From SIG565 sp045646145 (GTDB lineage: Bacteria > Bacillota > Clostridia > Oscillospirales > Acutalibacteraceae), in NCBI GenBank assembly GCA_045646145.1, contig JAZRKE010000038.1:1-46709 (forward strand): a stretch of 46,709 nucleotides of DNA, read 5' to 3'. Made by a program: the position numbers and the translations under genes. Of the stretch, positions 7,954-15,717 are shown in pieces. The notes under the pieces are model-generated. The model made no database searches. It was not told where the DNA came from and saw only the letters and a program-made list of their open reading frames with translations. Position 1 is the stretch's first letter, and every line of letters begins with the position of its first letter.

Positions 7954-8529
7954 ATGAATATAAAGCTTACAAAAAAAGATTTTTTAACAATACCTAATTT
8001 TTTAAGTCTTGTAAGGCTCTTAATGATTCCCATTATAATATGGCTTTACATTGGCAAAAAGGATTATAATTTAACTACTTTAGTAATAATCCTTTCAGGC
8101 CTTACCGATATTGTTGATGGCTTTATAGCAAGGACCTTTAATATGGTATCGGATGTAGGAAAGGTGCTTGACCCTATTGCCGACAAATTAACACAGGCCA
8201 CCCTTATGTTTTGCCTGGCTTCACGATATAAACTTTTATGGGTGCCGATAATAATTTTTATTATAAAGGAAAGCTTTATGCTGCTTTTTGGCTACATAAC
8301 ACTCGAGGTTACCGATAAAATCAACAGTGCACGATGGTACGGAAAGGTTAATACCGTAGTACTTTACGGTGTGATGGCAGCACTTATATTCTTCCCAAGC
8401 ATTGAGCCCGATGTTGCCTCATTTTTAATAGGCTTCTGTGTAGCGGTGATGCTTGTGGCACTGATACTTTACATTAGTTTTTACATCAACATTTTAACTG
8501 AACATAGCAAAAAAAATCAGGAGAATTAA
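7954..8529 (+). CDS. pgsA: CDP-alcohol phosphatidyltransferase, PgsA-like
   Basis: 191 residues from ATG 7954 (GGGTGA upstream). The signature DG-x2-AR-x8-G-x3-D-x3-D is complete in DIVDGFIARTFNMVSDVG...LDPIAD. Membrane helices fill the rest (four to six segments). The family condenses CDP-diacylglycerol with an alcohol; the length and NFLSLVRLLMIP start fit phosphatidylglycerophosphate synthase, but the acceptor cannot be fixed from sequence and a cardiolipin-type enzyme is possible. The gene is transcribed away from rny and its stop codon overlaps that of the converging EamA gene. Confidence 0.8.
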   Translation: MNIKLTKKDFLTIPNFLSLVRLLMIPIIIWLYIGKKDYNLTTLVIILSGLTDIVDGFIARTFNMVSDVGKVLDPIADKLTQATLMFCLASRYKLLWVPIIIFIIKESFMLLFGYITLEVTDKINSARWYGKVNTVVLYGVMAALIFFPSIEPDVASFLIGFCVAVMLVALILYISFYINILTEHSKKNQEN

Positions 8530-8545
8530 TCTCCTGATTTTTTTG
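8515..8545. terminator. Bidirectional terminator over two stop codons
   Basis: Stem AATCAGGAGA / TCTCCTGATT around a 5-base loop that contains both stop codons; T-run to the right on +, and A-run on the left giving a U-run on -. It ends both the phosphatidyltransferase and the EamA genes. Confidence 0.9.
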
Positions 8546-9446
8546 TTTTAACGGGATTGATTTGTGAAATTATTATACCGATAAATATTATAGCGCAACC
8601 TATATAGGCGCGAAGTGACATATTGTCAATTCCAAAAAGCACTCCGCCTATAGCGGCAAAAACCGATTCGCTGGATAAAATAATTGCGGCATATGTAGGA
8701 TCTGCACCACGCTGCCCTAAGCCTTGACAGGTATAGGCTATTCCCGAAGAGCAGATGCCAACATATAAAAGCGGAAATCCGACAGCTGAAATCTGCGGAA
8801 TTACCTCCATAAATGATACTCCTGCAAAGGTAAATGCAATAAAGCTGCCCAAAATTCCGCTCCATAAAAACTGCGCTGCAGAAAATTTTATAGGACTTAC
8901 TTTATTTATAAATTTATCGACACAGATTATATGGAAAGCCCACACAATTGAGCCTGAAAAAATTATAATATCCGATTTACCGATACTTCCAATTCCATCG
9001 GTAACGCTGAGCAGGTAAAGTCCTATAACGGCACAAACAGCACCGATACATACATTAATTCCTGTTTTTCTGCGGAAGAAAATAAAATAGAAAATGGGTA
9101 CTAAAACAGTATAAATACCCGTTATAAACCCTGCCTTGCCTGCGTTGGGACTCATATTAATTCCCCACTGTTGCAAAACAGAGGCTGTGAATAAAAGTGT
9201 TCCACAAAGCATACCCGAAAGCACTGTTAGTTTTGCATTGACCCTTGCTCCCGATTTTTTCTCCGCCCTGTTTTCAAAAAGGAAAATCACCGGCAGCAAC
9301 GATACAGCACCCAACAAAAACCTTGCGCCGACAAATAAAAACAGATTAATCTTACCCTGAATACTACACTGCGCCACAAAGGCAAAGCCCCAAATTATAG
9401 CGGCGGCAAGTAAAAACATATTGGATTTTAGTGATTGACTTTTCAT
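8526..9446 (-). CDS. EamA/DMT-family transporter
   Basis: 306 residues with about ten hydrophobic segments in two homologous halves, as in the drug/metabolite transporter superfamily. The first half begins NMFLLAAAIIWGFAFVAQ. The second half holds SIVWAFHIICVDKFI and the EamA-typical end AAIILSSESVFAAIGGVLFGIDNMSLRAYIGCAIIFIGII. The substrate is unknown. It is the last gene of a minus-strand group and lies one base after the MBL-fold gene stop region, so it is probably co-transcribed with it. Confidence 0.85.
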   Translation of the reverse strand: MKSQSLKSNMFLLAAAIIWGFAFVAQCSIQGKINLFLFVGARFLLGAVSLLPVIFLFENRAEKKSGARVNAKLTVLSGMLCGTLLFTASVLQQWGINMSPNAGKAGFITGIYTVLVPIFYFIFFRRKTGINVCIGAVCAVIGLYLLSVTDGIGSIGKSDIIIFSGSIVWAFHIICVDKFINKVSPIKFSAAQFLWSGILGSFIAFTFAGVSFMEVIPQISAVGFPLLYVGICSSGIAYTCQGLGQRGADPTYAAIILSSESVFAAIGGVLFGIDNMSLRAYIGCAIIFIGIIISQINPVKTKKSGD

Positions 9447-9447
9447 T

Positions 9448-10305
9448 CTACTGCCCTCTTATTATCTGACCGTTCTCGATACTAAAAACAATATCTCCTA
9501 CATAATCGGTGCGAATAACCTCAGCTCCGATGTTTTCAAGTTTTTCAATAACATCCTCACAGGGAAGACCGTATGAATTATCTTCACCCACCGAAATTAC
9601 GGCAAATTCGGGTGTGGCAATATTTAAAAAGTCCTGACTTGACGAGGTACGGCTACCGTGATGCCCTACCTTTAAAACATCACAATCGAAATTAATACCG
9701 TTTTCTATCAGCACCTTTTCCGCCTTCGCCTCGGCATCTCCTGTGAATAGGAATTTTTTACCGTCAATATCCGCAATGATAATAAGCGAACGATTATTAA
9801 TATCATTATCGTCGTTCTCAGCATAAAGCACGGTAAACTCAAAATCTCCAATATTAATAACCATACCCTCGGTTGCGGTGAAAATCTCGGCGCCGCTTTT
9901 TACAATAGCGGAATTGAGGGCATTTACATCCTCATCGCTTTTAAATTCAGGAATAACTATATTATGGGTTTCAATATTACCGAGAATGTACTCAGCCCCT
10001 CCCGCGTGGTCCTCATGGGAGTGTGAAATTATCAGCGCATCAAGAGCATTTACACCGTATGAACGGATTTGTGTTAAAAGCGCACGGGAATTTATCTTTT
10101 TGCCTGTATCTATTAAAGCGGACTGTCCGTTACTGCAAATCAGAATACTGTCTCCCTGGTCTGCATCGAGCACGACTACAAAATCCTCGCCTACTTTACT
10201 TGCAGAATTTTGGCCGGTAAAAAATTTACCGGCCAAAACAAGTACACATAAAGCAAAGACAAAGGCTAAGGACTTAATTAATCTTTTCTTTGTTAAGTTC
10301 CTCAA
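9448..10305 (-). CDS. Exported metallo-beta-lactamase-fold protein, ComEC C-terminal-domain type
   Basis: 285 residues. Residues 10-30 are a signal or anchor segment (LAFVFALCVLVLAGKFF). The rest is an MBL fold: VVVLDADQGDSILI (the ComEC-type LDVGQGDSxLI), the metal motif HSHEDHAGG (~95-103), FTGDAE and VGHHGSRTSSS. This is the ComEC/Rec2 nuclease-like domain standing alone, without the channel. Free-standing members are assumed to be extracellular hydrolases or nucleases; no substrate can be assigned. It starts two bases after the ftsK stop. Confidence 0.85.
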   Translation of the reverse strand: MRNLTKKRLIKSLAFVFALCVLVLAGKFFTGQNSASKVGEDFVVVLDADQGDSILICSNGQSALIDTGKKINSRALLTQIRSYGVNALDALIISHSHEDHAGGAEYILGNIETHNIVIPEFKSDEDVNALNSAIVKSGAEIFTATEGMVINIGDFEFTVLYAENDDNDINNRSLIIIADIDGKKFLFTGDAEAKAEKVLIENGINFDCDVLKVGHHGSRTSSSQDFLNIATPEFAVISVGEDNSYGLPCEDVIEKLENIGAEVIRTDYVGDIVFSIENGQIIRGQ

Positions 10306-10307
10306 TT

Positions 10308-12707
10308 TTATTCTCCTGCCTGCTTCTCAAGCAGCTGTTCCTTGGTTATAAGTACCTGACGCGGCTTTGAGCCCTCATAGGGACCTACAACGCCTCGTTC
10401 CTCCATCATATCAACAAGTCTTGCAGCCCTCGCATAACCGAGTTTCAGCTTTCGCTGCAAAAGCGAGGTTGATGCCTGACCAAGCTCAACCACCGTTTCT
10501 ATAGCGGCTGACAGCATCGGGTCTTCTTCAGGACCATCCTCAGCGAGCCCTGTTTTCTGGCGTTTTTCAACCGCAGCCTGACGCTCGATTTCGTGCATAA
10601 CATCCTCATCATAATCGCTTGTGTGGTCGCCTTTTATGTATTCAACTACCGCCTCAACCTCATCATCGCTTACAAAACAACCTTGCAGTCGGTTCGGCTT
10701 TGAAGCTCCCATCGGGTTAAACAGCATATCTCCTCGGCCCAGCAGTTTTTCCGCTCCCGCCATATCAAGAATTGTTCGGCTATCCACCTGACTCGATACT
10801 GCAAAGGCAATACGCGTTGGAATATTAGCCTTAATTACACCCGTTACAACATCTACTGATGGGCGCTGAGTGGCTATGAGCAGATGCATACCTGCAGCTC
10901 GCGCTTTCGCGGCAATTCGGTTAATCGAATCCTCCACTTCATTCGGGGCTGTCATCATAAGGTCGGCAAGCTCATCTATAATAATTACGATATGCGGTAA
11001 TTTTTCAAGTGTTTCATCGGTTTCAGCCAGCTTATTAAAACCTGCTAAATCTCTGACACCGTTACCCGCAAACATAGCGTAACGCTTTTCCATTTCGGTT
11101 ACTGCCCAACAAAGAGCACCTGAGGCTTTTCTCGGGTCGGTAACGACGGGGACGAGCAGATGCGGAATTCCGTTATAAACACCGAGTTCAACAACCTTCG
11201 GGTCTATCATTAAGAGCTTTACCTCTTCGGGTGTTGCCTTATAAAGAATACTCATAATTATAGAGTTGATACAAACCGATTTACCCGAACCTGTAGCACC
11301 TGCTATAAGTCCGTGCGGCATTTTTGCAATATCGGTAACAACGGCGTTACCCCCGATATCTCTGCCGAGCGCTACGGTTAATTTACTCTTAGATCCTGTA
11401 AATAGCGGAGACTCTATTATTTCACGAACACCAACAACACTGCTCTGCCTGTTAGGAACCTCAATACCAACCGCCGCCTTATTTGGAATAGGCGCTTCAA
11501 TTCTGACGCCTGCGGTTGCAAGATTAAGAGCAATATCATCGGCAAGATTGGTAATCTTGCTAATTTTTACACCTGCACAGGGCTGCAGTTCATATCGGGT
11601 AACTGTGGGACCTCGGCTAATATCCACAATTCTCGTCTCTACACCGAAGGAGCGCAGAGTATCAACAAGATGGGCTGCCGTCGAGTCAAGGTCGGCACTA
11701 GTTGCGGCAGCGCTTTCAAAGCTCGGCGCCTTAAGCAACGAAATCGGCGGGAATTTATAGGAATTATCTTCGGTAATAACGATACCGTTTTGCTTAGTTT
11801 CCTCAATTTCCTGTTCAATTTCCTTTTCCGACTCGGGGTCATGTTTAATTTTTTGCGGTTTTTCTTCTTCTGCCTCTTTAGAAGCGGAATTGAGTGCCAC
11901 ATTAATTTTTTCGGTCTCGGTGAGTTCAAGGTCTGTACCATTATATGCGGCAACCACCTTTTTCTGTTTGTCGCTCAGCGAGAGGTCATCCTCGCGCTTG
12001 ACAGGTATATCATCAACAGGTATATCAACACTTGCCCTGCGTTTTTCTTTTTGCGCAATATCTCTCTCATTTGCCTGTTTTTCAGCAAGTTTTACAAAGG
12101 CATCCTCTGCATGTTCCTCAATATGCTTGACAGGCTTTGAAAGTGTTTTCAAAAATGCAATAAGGGTTGTACCTGTAATTAACATTAACATTACAAATAA
12201 AAGTAAAATTACGGTGATAATTGCGCCGGTTTTACCAAAAAGCATATACAAGGGCTGACCTAAAAATGCACCCATGAATCCACCGCTTTTCATTTGCACA
12301 CCCGACGTATAGGCAGATGTAAGGTGCTGCCAGAAGTTAAGTGAATCGTCATGCTTTATAAAAATATCAACCGCTGCGCCTATAAGCATAACAAGTATAC
12401 CCGATTCAATTACCTTGGCATTAATCGAGCCGTAAAACTTATCAAGCGCGTACATTATTGCAACAAAGCCCAAAAGCAGTGGATAAAAAAATGCCGTTAC
12501 TCCAAATATTCCAAAAAATATATTATGTAAACCATTCCATGCCTTTTCTCCCGGAATTAAAACTACAAATAACAGAAAAACTGCTACGGCAAACCAGATT
12601 ATAGACATAACCTGTCTTTTTCCGTTATTAATTGCCGCCGTTCTGTTTGCATCCTGACGCTTAACCGTTGTATTACTCTTCGGTCTTCCTCTTTTTTTAG
12701 CAGCCAT
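10308..12707 (-). CDS. ftsK: FtsK/SpoIIIE-family DNA translocase
   Basis: 799 residues from ATG 12707, chosen for the AGGGG site 7 bases upstream. A short Arg/Lys-rich N-terminus is followed by four membrane segments (~30-180), a charged linker (~190-320), the motor domain with Walker A GATGSGKS and Walker B HIVIIIDELADLMM, IATQRPSVDVVTGVIKANIPTRIAF, and the C-terminal gamma winged helix (LLQRKLKLGYARAARLVDMMEERGVVGP) that reads the polar DNA motif. It pumps DNA at the septum during division or sporulation. It follows tepA after 31 bases, the same order as tepA/spoIIIE in Bacillus. Confidence 0.96.
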   Translation of the reverse strand: MAAKKRGRPKSNTTVKRQDANRTAAINNGKRQVMSIIWFAVAVFLLFVVLIPGEKAWNGLHNIFFGIFGVTAFFYPLLLGFVAIMYALDKFYGSINAKVIESGILVMLIGAAVDIFIKHDDSLNFWQHLTSAYTSGVQMKSGGFMGAFLGQPLYMLFGKTGAIITVILLLFVMLMLITGTTLIAFLKTLSKPVKHIEEHAEDAFVKLAEKQANERDIAQKEKRRASVDIPVDDIPVKREDDLSLSDKQKKVVAAYNGTDLELTETEKINVALNSASKEAEEEKPQKIKHDPESEKEIEQEIEETKQNGIVITEDNSYKFPPISLLKAPSFESAAATSADLDSTAAHLVDTLRSFGVETRIVDISRGPTVTRYELQPCAGVKISKITNLADDIALNLATAGVRIEAPIPNKAAVGIEVPNRQSSVVGVREIIESPLFTGSKSKLTVALGRDIGGNAVVTDIAKMPHGLIAGATGSGKSVCINSIIMSILYKATPEEVKLLMIDPKVVELGVYNGIPHLLVPVVTDPRKASGALCWAVTEMEKRYAMFAGNGVRDLAGFNKLAETDETLEKLPHIVIIIDELADLMMTAPNEVEDSINRIAAKARAAGMHLLIATQRPSVDVVTGVIKANIPTRIAFAVSSQVDSRTILDMAGAEKLLGRGDMLFNPMGASKPNRLQGCFVSDDEVEAVVEYIKGDHTSDYDEDVMHEIERQAAVEKRQKTGLAEDGPEEDPMLSAAIETVVELGQASTSLLQRKLKLGYARAARLVDMMEERGVVGPYEGSKPRQVLITKEQLLEKQAGE

Positions 12708-12738
12708 ATTTACACCCCTTGTATGTATCGGGCTGATT

Positions 12739-13416
12739 TCAGCCCCCATTATTTTCTATTAAACTATATAATTTATTTATTGCATCATTAAGTCCGCCAA
12801 GGGAATCTATAAGCCCCTCTTTAACCGCCGCACTTCCACACAGCACAGAGCCTACATCGGTTACAAGCTCACCTGTATTCATCATAAGTGAGGAAAAACG
12901 CTCCGCCGTGATACCCGAATTTTTAGTAACGAAATCGGTAATTCTCTCCTGCATACGCTGAAAATGATTCATCAACTGCGGCACTCCGATTACAAGACCG
13001 TTCATTCTTACAGGATGAATTGTCATTGTAGCCGACGGCACTATAAAAGAATGCTTAGCCGACACTGCCAAGGGAACACCTATTGAATGTCCGCCTCCCA
13101 GCACAATAGATACAGTTGGCTTTTTCATACCCGAAATAAGCTCGGCTAAGGCAAGTCCTGCCTCAACATCGCCACCAACGGTGTTAAGGATTATAAGCAA
13201 ACCCTCTATAGTTTCGTCCTGCTCAATAGCCACCAGTAGCGGAATTAAATGCTCATATTTGGTCGACTTACTCTGCTCGGGCAAAACGATGTGGCCCTCA
13301 ATTTCACCAACTATGGTAATGCACTGAATTTTATGCTTGGCATTATCGGCTGAAATTGTTGCAAAATCCTCAATACTTTGGGTTATTTCGCTCTTATCTT
13401 TATTATTGTCTTTCAT
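12739..13416 (-). CDS. tepA: TepA-like ClpP-fold serine protease
   Basis: 225 residues from ATG 13416 (GGAGG 9 bases upstream; a 17-residue longer reading has none). The ClpP/crotonase fold is recognisable by IEGLLIILNTVGGDVEAGLALAELI, the nucleophile elbow GGGHSIGVPLAVSA (Ser), and MTIHPVR (His). The C-terminal helix contains VGSVLCGSAAVKEGLIDSLGG. In Bacillus, TepA (YmfB) lies next to spoIIIE and was linked to protein secretion and proteolysis in spores. The gene heads the unit tepA-ftsK-MBL-EamA, with a good promoter at 13473-13501. Confidence 0.88.
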   Translation of the reverse strand: MKDNNKDKSEITQSIEDFATISADNAKHKIQCITIVGEIEGHIVLPEQSKSTKYEHLIPLLVAIEQDETIEGLLIILNTVGGDVEAGLALAELISGMKKPTVSIVLGGGHSIGVPLAVSAKHSFIVPSATMTIHPVRMNGLVIGVPQLMNHFQRMQERITDFVTKNSGITAERFSSLMMNTGELVTDVGSVLCGSAAVKEGLIDSLGGLNDAINKLYSLIENNGG

Positions 13417-13472
13417 TATACCAATCCTCCAAAAAATATTATTGGAAAATTGGCGGCAAAGATACATTGATA

Positions 13473-13501
13473 ATTATATCAAATTATATCATATAATGCA
13501 A
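13473..13501 (-). promoter_or_regulatory. tepA-ftsK promoter
   Basis: Minus strand: TTGCAT (13501-13496), 17-base spacer, TATAAT (13478-13473). A second TATAAT lies inside the spacer region. Confidence 0.7.
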
Positions 13502-13507
13502 GTACTC

Positions 13508-13541
13508 AAAAACCGATTTCCAAAAAAGGAAATCGGTTTTT
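13508..13541. terminator. Terminator-like hairpin in a divergent intergenic region
   Basis: Perfect 14-bp stem AAAAACCGATTTCC / GGAAATCGGTTTTT with loop of six A, usable on either strand. It lies just upstream of the tepA promoter and upstream of the SOS-box gene, where no transcript is expected to end. Confidence 0.75.
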
Positions 13542-13600
13542 AAATCATTGTCCCGATTTTTGTACATTGAAAAAATTATAATAAAATTACAAAATAAGTG

Positions 13601-13629
13601 TTGACAAACAGGCAAACACGCATTATAAT
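13601..13629 (+). promoter_or_regulatory. Consensus SigA promoter of the SOS-box gene
   Basis: TTGACA (13601-13606), 17-base spacer, TATAAT (13624-13629). This is a perfect match on both hexamers, so the gene should be strongly expressed unless repressed. Confidence 0.92.
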
Positions 13630-13645
13630 AGGAAATGTAGAAAAA

Positions 13646-13657
13646 GAACAAATGTTC
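13646..13657. promoter_or_regulatory. LexA (SOS) operator
   Basis: GAACAAATGTTC, a perfect GAAC-N4-GTTC palindrome followed by G. It fits the Gram-positive LexA/DinR box (CGAACRNRYGTTYG) except for the first C. It lies 17-28 bases after the -10 box and directly before the GGGAGGAG ribosome binding site, a position where a bound repressor would block transcription. Confidence 0.85.
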
Positions 13658-13671
13658 GGGAGGAGAAAAAT

Positions 13672-13851
13672 ATGACTTTTTCATTCGCTTTACAGACTGT
13701 TTTAGAGGTTCTAGCTGTTGGTTTTGTTATATGGGGCATATTCCACGAGGATAAACTTGTTTCCTTTGAGGAGAGTATTAAATGCTACTTTCGCAGAAAA
13801 AATTTGCAAGTAATTGATAACAACAATAAATGTAATAAGCATTGTGCGTAA
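13672..13851 (+). CDS. Small SOS-regulated membrane protein (unknown)
   Basis: 59 codons from ATG 13672, preceded by GGGAGGAG at a 6-base distance. Residues 3-23 are one hydrophobic segment (FALQTVLEVLAVGFVIWGIF). A short charged part with EDKLVSFEESIK follows, then a basic FRRK and a polar tail with three cysteines (CNKHC near the end). A perfect promoter, the LexA box and an own terminator mark it as a real single-gene unit. Single-span SOS proteins in Firmicutes such as YneA delay division, so a cell-division or envelope checkpoint is a plausible guess. It has no LysM domain and no recognised family motif, so this is context only. Confidence 0.8.
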   Translation: MTFSFALQTVLEVLAVGFVIWGIFHEDKLVSFEESIKCYFRRKNLQVIDNNNKCNKHCA

Positions 13852-13889
13852 AACAACCTATTTTCTATTCCTTTCTTTTCCTTAAACGC

Positions 13890-13921
13890 AAAACCCACGA
13901 TGGTATGCCATCGTGGGTTTT
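13890..13921. terminator. Bidirectional terminator
   Basis: 14-bp stem AAAACCCACGATGG / CCATCGTGGGTTTT with a 4-base loop between the SOS-box gene and the converging SLOG gene. Confidence 0.9.
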
Positions 13922-13926
13922 GTGGT

Positions 13927-14265
13927 TTATTCGTCCTTTAGAACAAATACCTTGACCTTTTTATTTTTCTTTTTGCAATTATCAATTACAAATTTTGTAC
14001 CCCTTGAAGAGCCGTCCCAAAAGGCTAAAACTAAATCTGCATAATCAATAATTTGAAGATTTCGTTTAAGCGGTGCTGACCTGCCATATTTTTCATACTC
14101 GGGCAAAAATTCTGTTAATTTAATATGATTAGCTTTGGCAAAATCCGCCGCACAACTATCTATTCCTTTAGCACCACCCGAAACAATTTCCGAAACGTTG
14201 CTTGGCAGATACTTTTCTAAATTTCTTACCTTTAACCCTCTCGAGCCTATTATTGCTATTTTCAT
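13927..14265 (-). CDS. SLOG-domain protein (DUF2493/YspA-like)
   Basis: 112 residues from ATG 14265 (GAGG 5 bases upstream). The single Rossmann-like SLOG domain shows the start MKIAIIGSRG, the glycine-rich VSGGAKGID, KRNLQIIDYADLVLAFWDG and SSRGTKFVIDNCKKK. These match the DUF2493/DprA-like SLOG group, proposed to bind nucleotides or their derivatives and often found near phage-defence or stress genes. No catalytic role is established. It is divergent from a ribbon-helix-helix gene, with back-to-back promoters. Confidence 0.8.
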   Translation of the reverse strand: MKIAIIGSRGLKVRNLEKYLPSNVSEIVSGGAKGIDSCAADFAKANHIKLTEFLPEYEKYGRSAPLKRNLQIIDYADLVLAFWDGSSRGTKFVIDNCKKKNKKVKVFVLKDE

Positions 14266-14279
14266 AAGCACCTCACATA

Positions 14280-14340
14280 TGCGTCATTTTAACGTCATTA
14301 TATCACCATTTTTGTTTTGACGCAATAATTTCACTATAAT
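14280..14340. promoter_or_regulatory. Back-to-back promoters with inverted repeat between SLOG and RHH genes
   Basis: For the minus-strand SLOG gene: TTGCGT (14325-14320), 17 bases, TATAAT (14302-14297). For the plus-strand RHH gene: TTGTTT (14312-14317), 17 bases, TATAAT (14335-14340). The -35 boxes almost touch. TGCGTCA (14280-14286) and TGACGCA (14318-14324) form a 7-bp inverted repeat spanning the minus -10 and both -35 boxes, a likely operator. Confidence 0.6.
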
Positions 14341-14371
14341 TTAGTCATAATAATGTAAGTGAGGTTATATT

Positions 14372-14542
14372 ATGGATAACAAAATCTTAAGATACACTCT
14401 ACGGGTTGACCGTGATTTATTTCAAAAATTCCGCTATGTAGCAGAATTTGAGGGACGCTCAGCAAACAAAGAAATTGAACAGTTTCTAAAAAAGCACGTT
14501 GCTGAATTTGAGGCGAAACACGGTGAAATTAATAACAAATAA
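14372..14542 (+). CDS. Small ribbon-helix-helix (Arc/MetJ-type) protein
   Basis: 56 codons from ATG 14372 (GTGAGG 8 bases upstream). It reads ILRYTLRVDRDLFQKFRYVAEFEGRSANKEIEQFLKKHVAEFE: a short beta strand with alternating basic residues (RYTLRVD), then two helices with the turn EGRSANKEI typical of Arc-like RHH repressors. It probably binds DNA as a dimer; the natural target is the shared promoter region beside it. The SLOG gene next door is not a typical toxin, so a toxin-antitoxin reading is not supported. Confidence 0.75.
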   Translation: MDNKILRYTLRVDRDLFQKFRYVAEFEGRSANKEIEQFLKKHVAEFEAKHGEINNK

Positions 14543-14577
14543 AAATCAGGCAGAAATTCTGCCTGATTTTTTTACAC
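14541..14577. terminator. Bidirectional terminator
   Basis: Stem AAATCAGGCAGAA / TTCTGCCTGATTT with T-run on + and A-run on the left side, so it can end both the RHH gene and the converging dehydrogenase gene. Confidence 0.9.
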
Positions 14578-15519
14578 TATTTTATTCGTAGGCTCGCCTT
14601 TCAGGTAGGCTGATAGATTATTTTCAACTATTCCCACAAGTCTTTTGCGGGTACTTACGGGTACCCAGGCTGAGTGGGGTGTTATTGTGATATTGGGGGC
14701 GCCGATTAAAACGCAGTCTTTTCTCATAGGCTCTACACTTACAACGTCTACCGCCGCACCCGATAATTTACCGCTACTAAGGGCTTCAAAGAGCGCTTGT
14801 TCATTTACAAGTCCGCCACGGGCGGTGTTTATAAAGTATGCGCCGTCCTTGCATTTAGCGAAAGTATCTTCATTCATCATCTCTGCATTATCTGCTGTCA
14901 AGGGGCAATGAAGAGAAATAATATCGCTTCCTTTAAGCAGTTCTTCAAACGTTACATACTCGGCATCATTATCACGGATAGTACGGGTATGAACTAAAAC
15001 TTTCATACCAAAAGCCTCGGCTATTTTTGCTACGCGTCTTCCAATGCTACCGAAGCCGACAATACCGAGTGTTTTGCCTTCGATTTCATCGGTGGTGGTA
15101 ATAACGGGTGAAAACACAGGGCTGTTAATCCAGCCGTCCGACTTAACGAAATCGTTATACTGCGCTACACGGCTGAAATGATTTAAAATATAGGCAAAGG
15201 TCTGCTGAGCTACGGCGGAGGTTGAATATTCCCCTGCGTTTGTAACGGTTATACCCTTTTCCTTGCAATAGGCTATATCAATATTGTTATAGCCTGTAGC
15301 GCACTCGCCTATATATTTAAGCTTTTCGGCTTTATCGATAATATTTTTATCAATTTTGAGCTTGTTGCAAAATAGCACGTCATAATCCTTAATAACACTT
15401 TCAAGCTCTGCGTAGCTCATATTCTCACAAACTGTAAGCTCGCCGTATTTACTGAGCGCACTTAAATCAACATCGCCGTTTTTGGATAAAACGGCGGCTT
15501 CGGTTATTAACATTTTCAT
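14572..15519 (-). CDS. D-2-hydroxyacid dehydrogenase (hydroxypyruvate reductase-like)
   Basis: 315 residues. The NAD-binding domain has LGIVGFGSIGRRVAKIAEAFGM. Catalytic Arg lies in FINTARGGLVNEQAL, Glu in VSVEP and His in TPHSAW. The N-terminal substrate domain has YIGECATGYNNIDIAYCKEKGITVTNAGEYSTSAVAQQTFAYIL. The family reduces 2-keto acids to D-2-hydroxy acids; the pattern resembles glycerate dehydrogenase/hydroxypyruvate reductase, but the substrate is open. The start overlaps the stop of the DUF896 gene by 4 bases, placing it at the end of the dnaX-recR unit. Confidence 0.9.
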   Translation of the reverse strand: MKMLITEAAVLSKNGDVDLSALSKYGELTVCENMSYAELESVIKDYDVLFCNKLKIDKNIIDKAEKLKYIGECATGYNNIDIAYCKEKGITVTNAGEYSTSAVAQQTFAYILNHFSRVAQYNDFVKSDGWINSPVFSPVITTTDEIEGKTLGIVGFGSIGRRVAKIAEAFGMKVLVHTRTIRDNDAEYVTFEELLKGSDIISLHCPLTADNAEMMNEDTFAKCKDGAYFINTARGGLVNEQALFEALSSGKLSGAAVDVVSVEPMRKDCVLIGAPNITITPHSAWVPVSTRKRLVGIVENNLSAYLKGEPTNKIV

Positions 15520-15716
15520 TGCTTTTGCACCTTTTTCCGTGTTCCGTCGGGATAAACAATAGTGGTATTATCAAGCTGAGCCTCAAGACTTCTTTTAAAA
15601 GAATCTATATACTCTCGGCGAAGCACTGCTTGTTCTTCCCTTTCTTCTTCGGTTAACCCCTCAGCCTTTTGCTTTCGGGCAAGCTCGTTTATTCTCTTGA
15701 TTTTTTCCTCTGTCAT
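15516..15716 (-). CDS. DUF896/YnzC-family small protein
   Basis: 66 residues from ATG 15716, one base after the recR stop. The sequence EEKIKRINELARKQKAEGLTEEEREEQAVLRREYIDSFKRSLEAQLDN is the complete DUF896 helical hairpin, followed by the usual TIVYPDGTRKK end. Bacillus YnzC is encoded in the SOS-induced yneA operon; its function is unknown. Here it is tucked between recR and a dehydrogenase, coupled to both by near or real overlap. Confidence 0.92.
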   Translation of the reverse strand: MTEEKIKRINELARKQKAEGLTEEEREEQAVLRREYIDSFKRSLEAQLDNTTIVYPDGTRKKVQKQ

Positions 15717-15717
15717 A

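Noticed and set aside
13484..13684. 66-codon minus ORF between tepA and the SOS-box gene
   Set aside because: It overlaps the promoter, the LexA box and the start of the plus-strand gene, has no ribosome binding site, and is low-complexity AT-rich sequence.
14265..14542. Toxin-antitoxin pair (SLOG/RHH)
   Set aside because: The genes are divergent rather than in one operon and the SLOG protein is not a known toxin fold, so only a regulator pairing is claimed.
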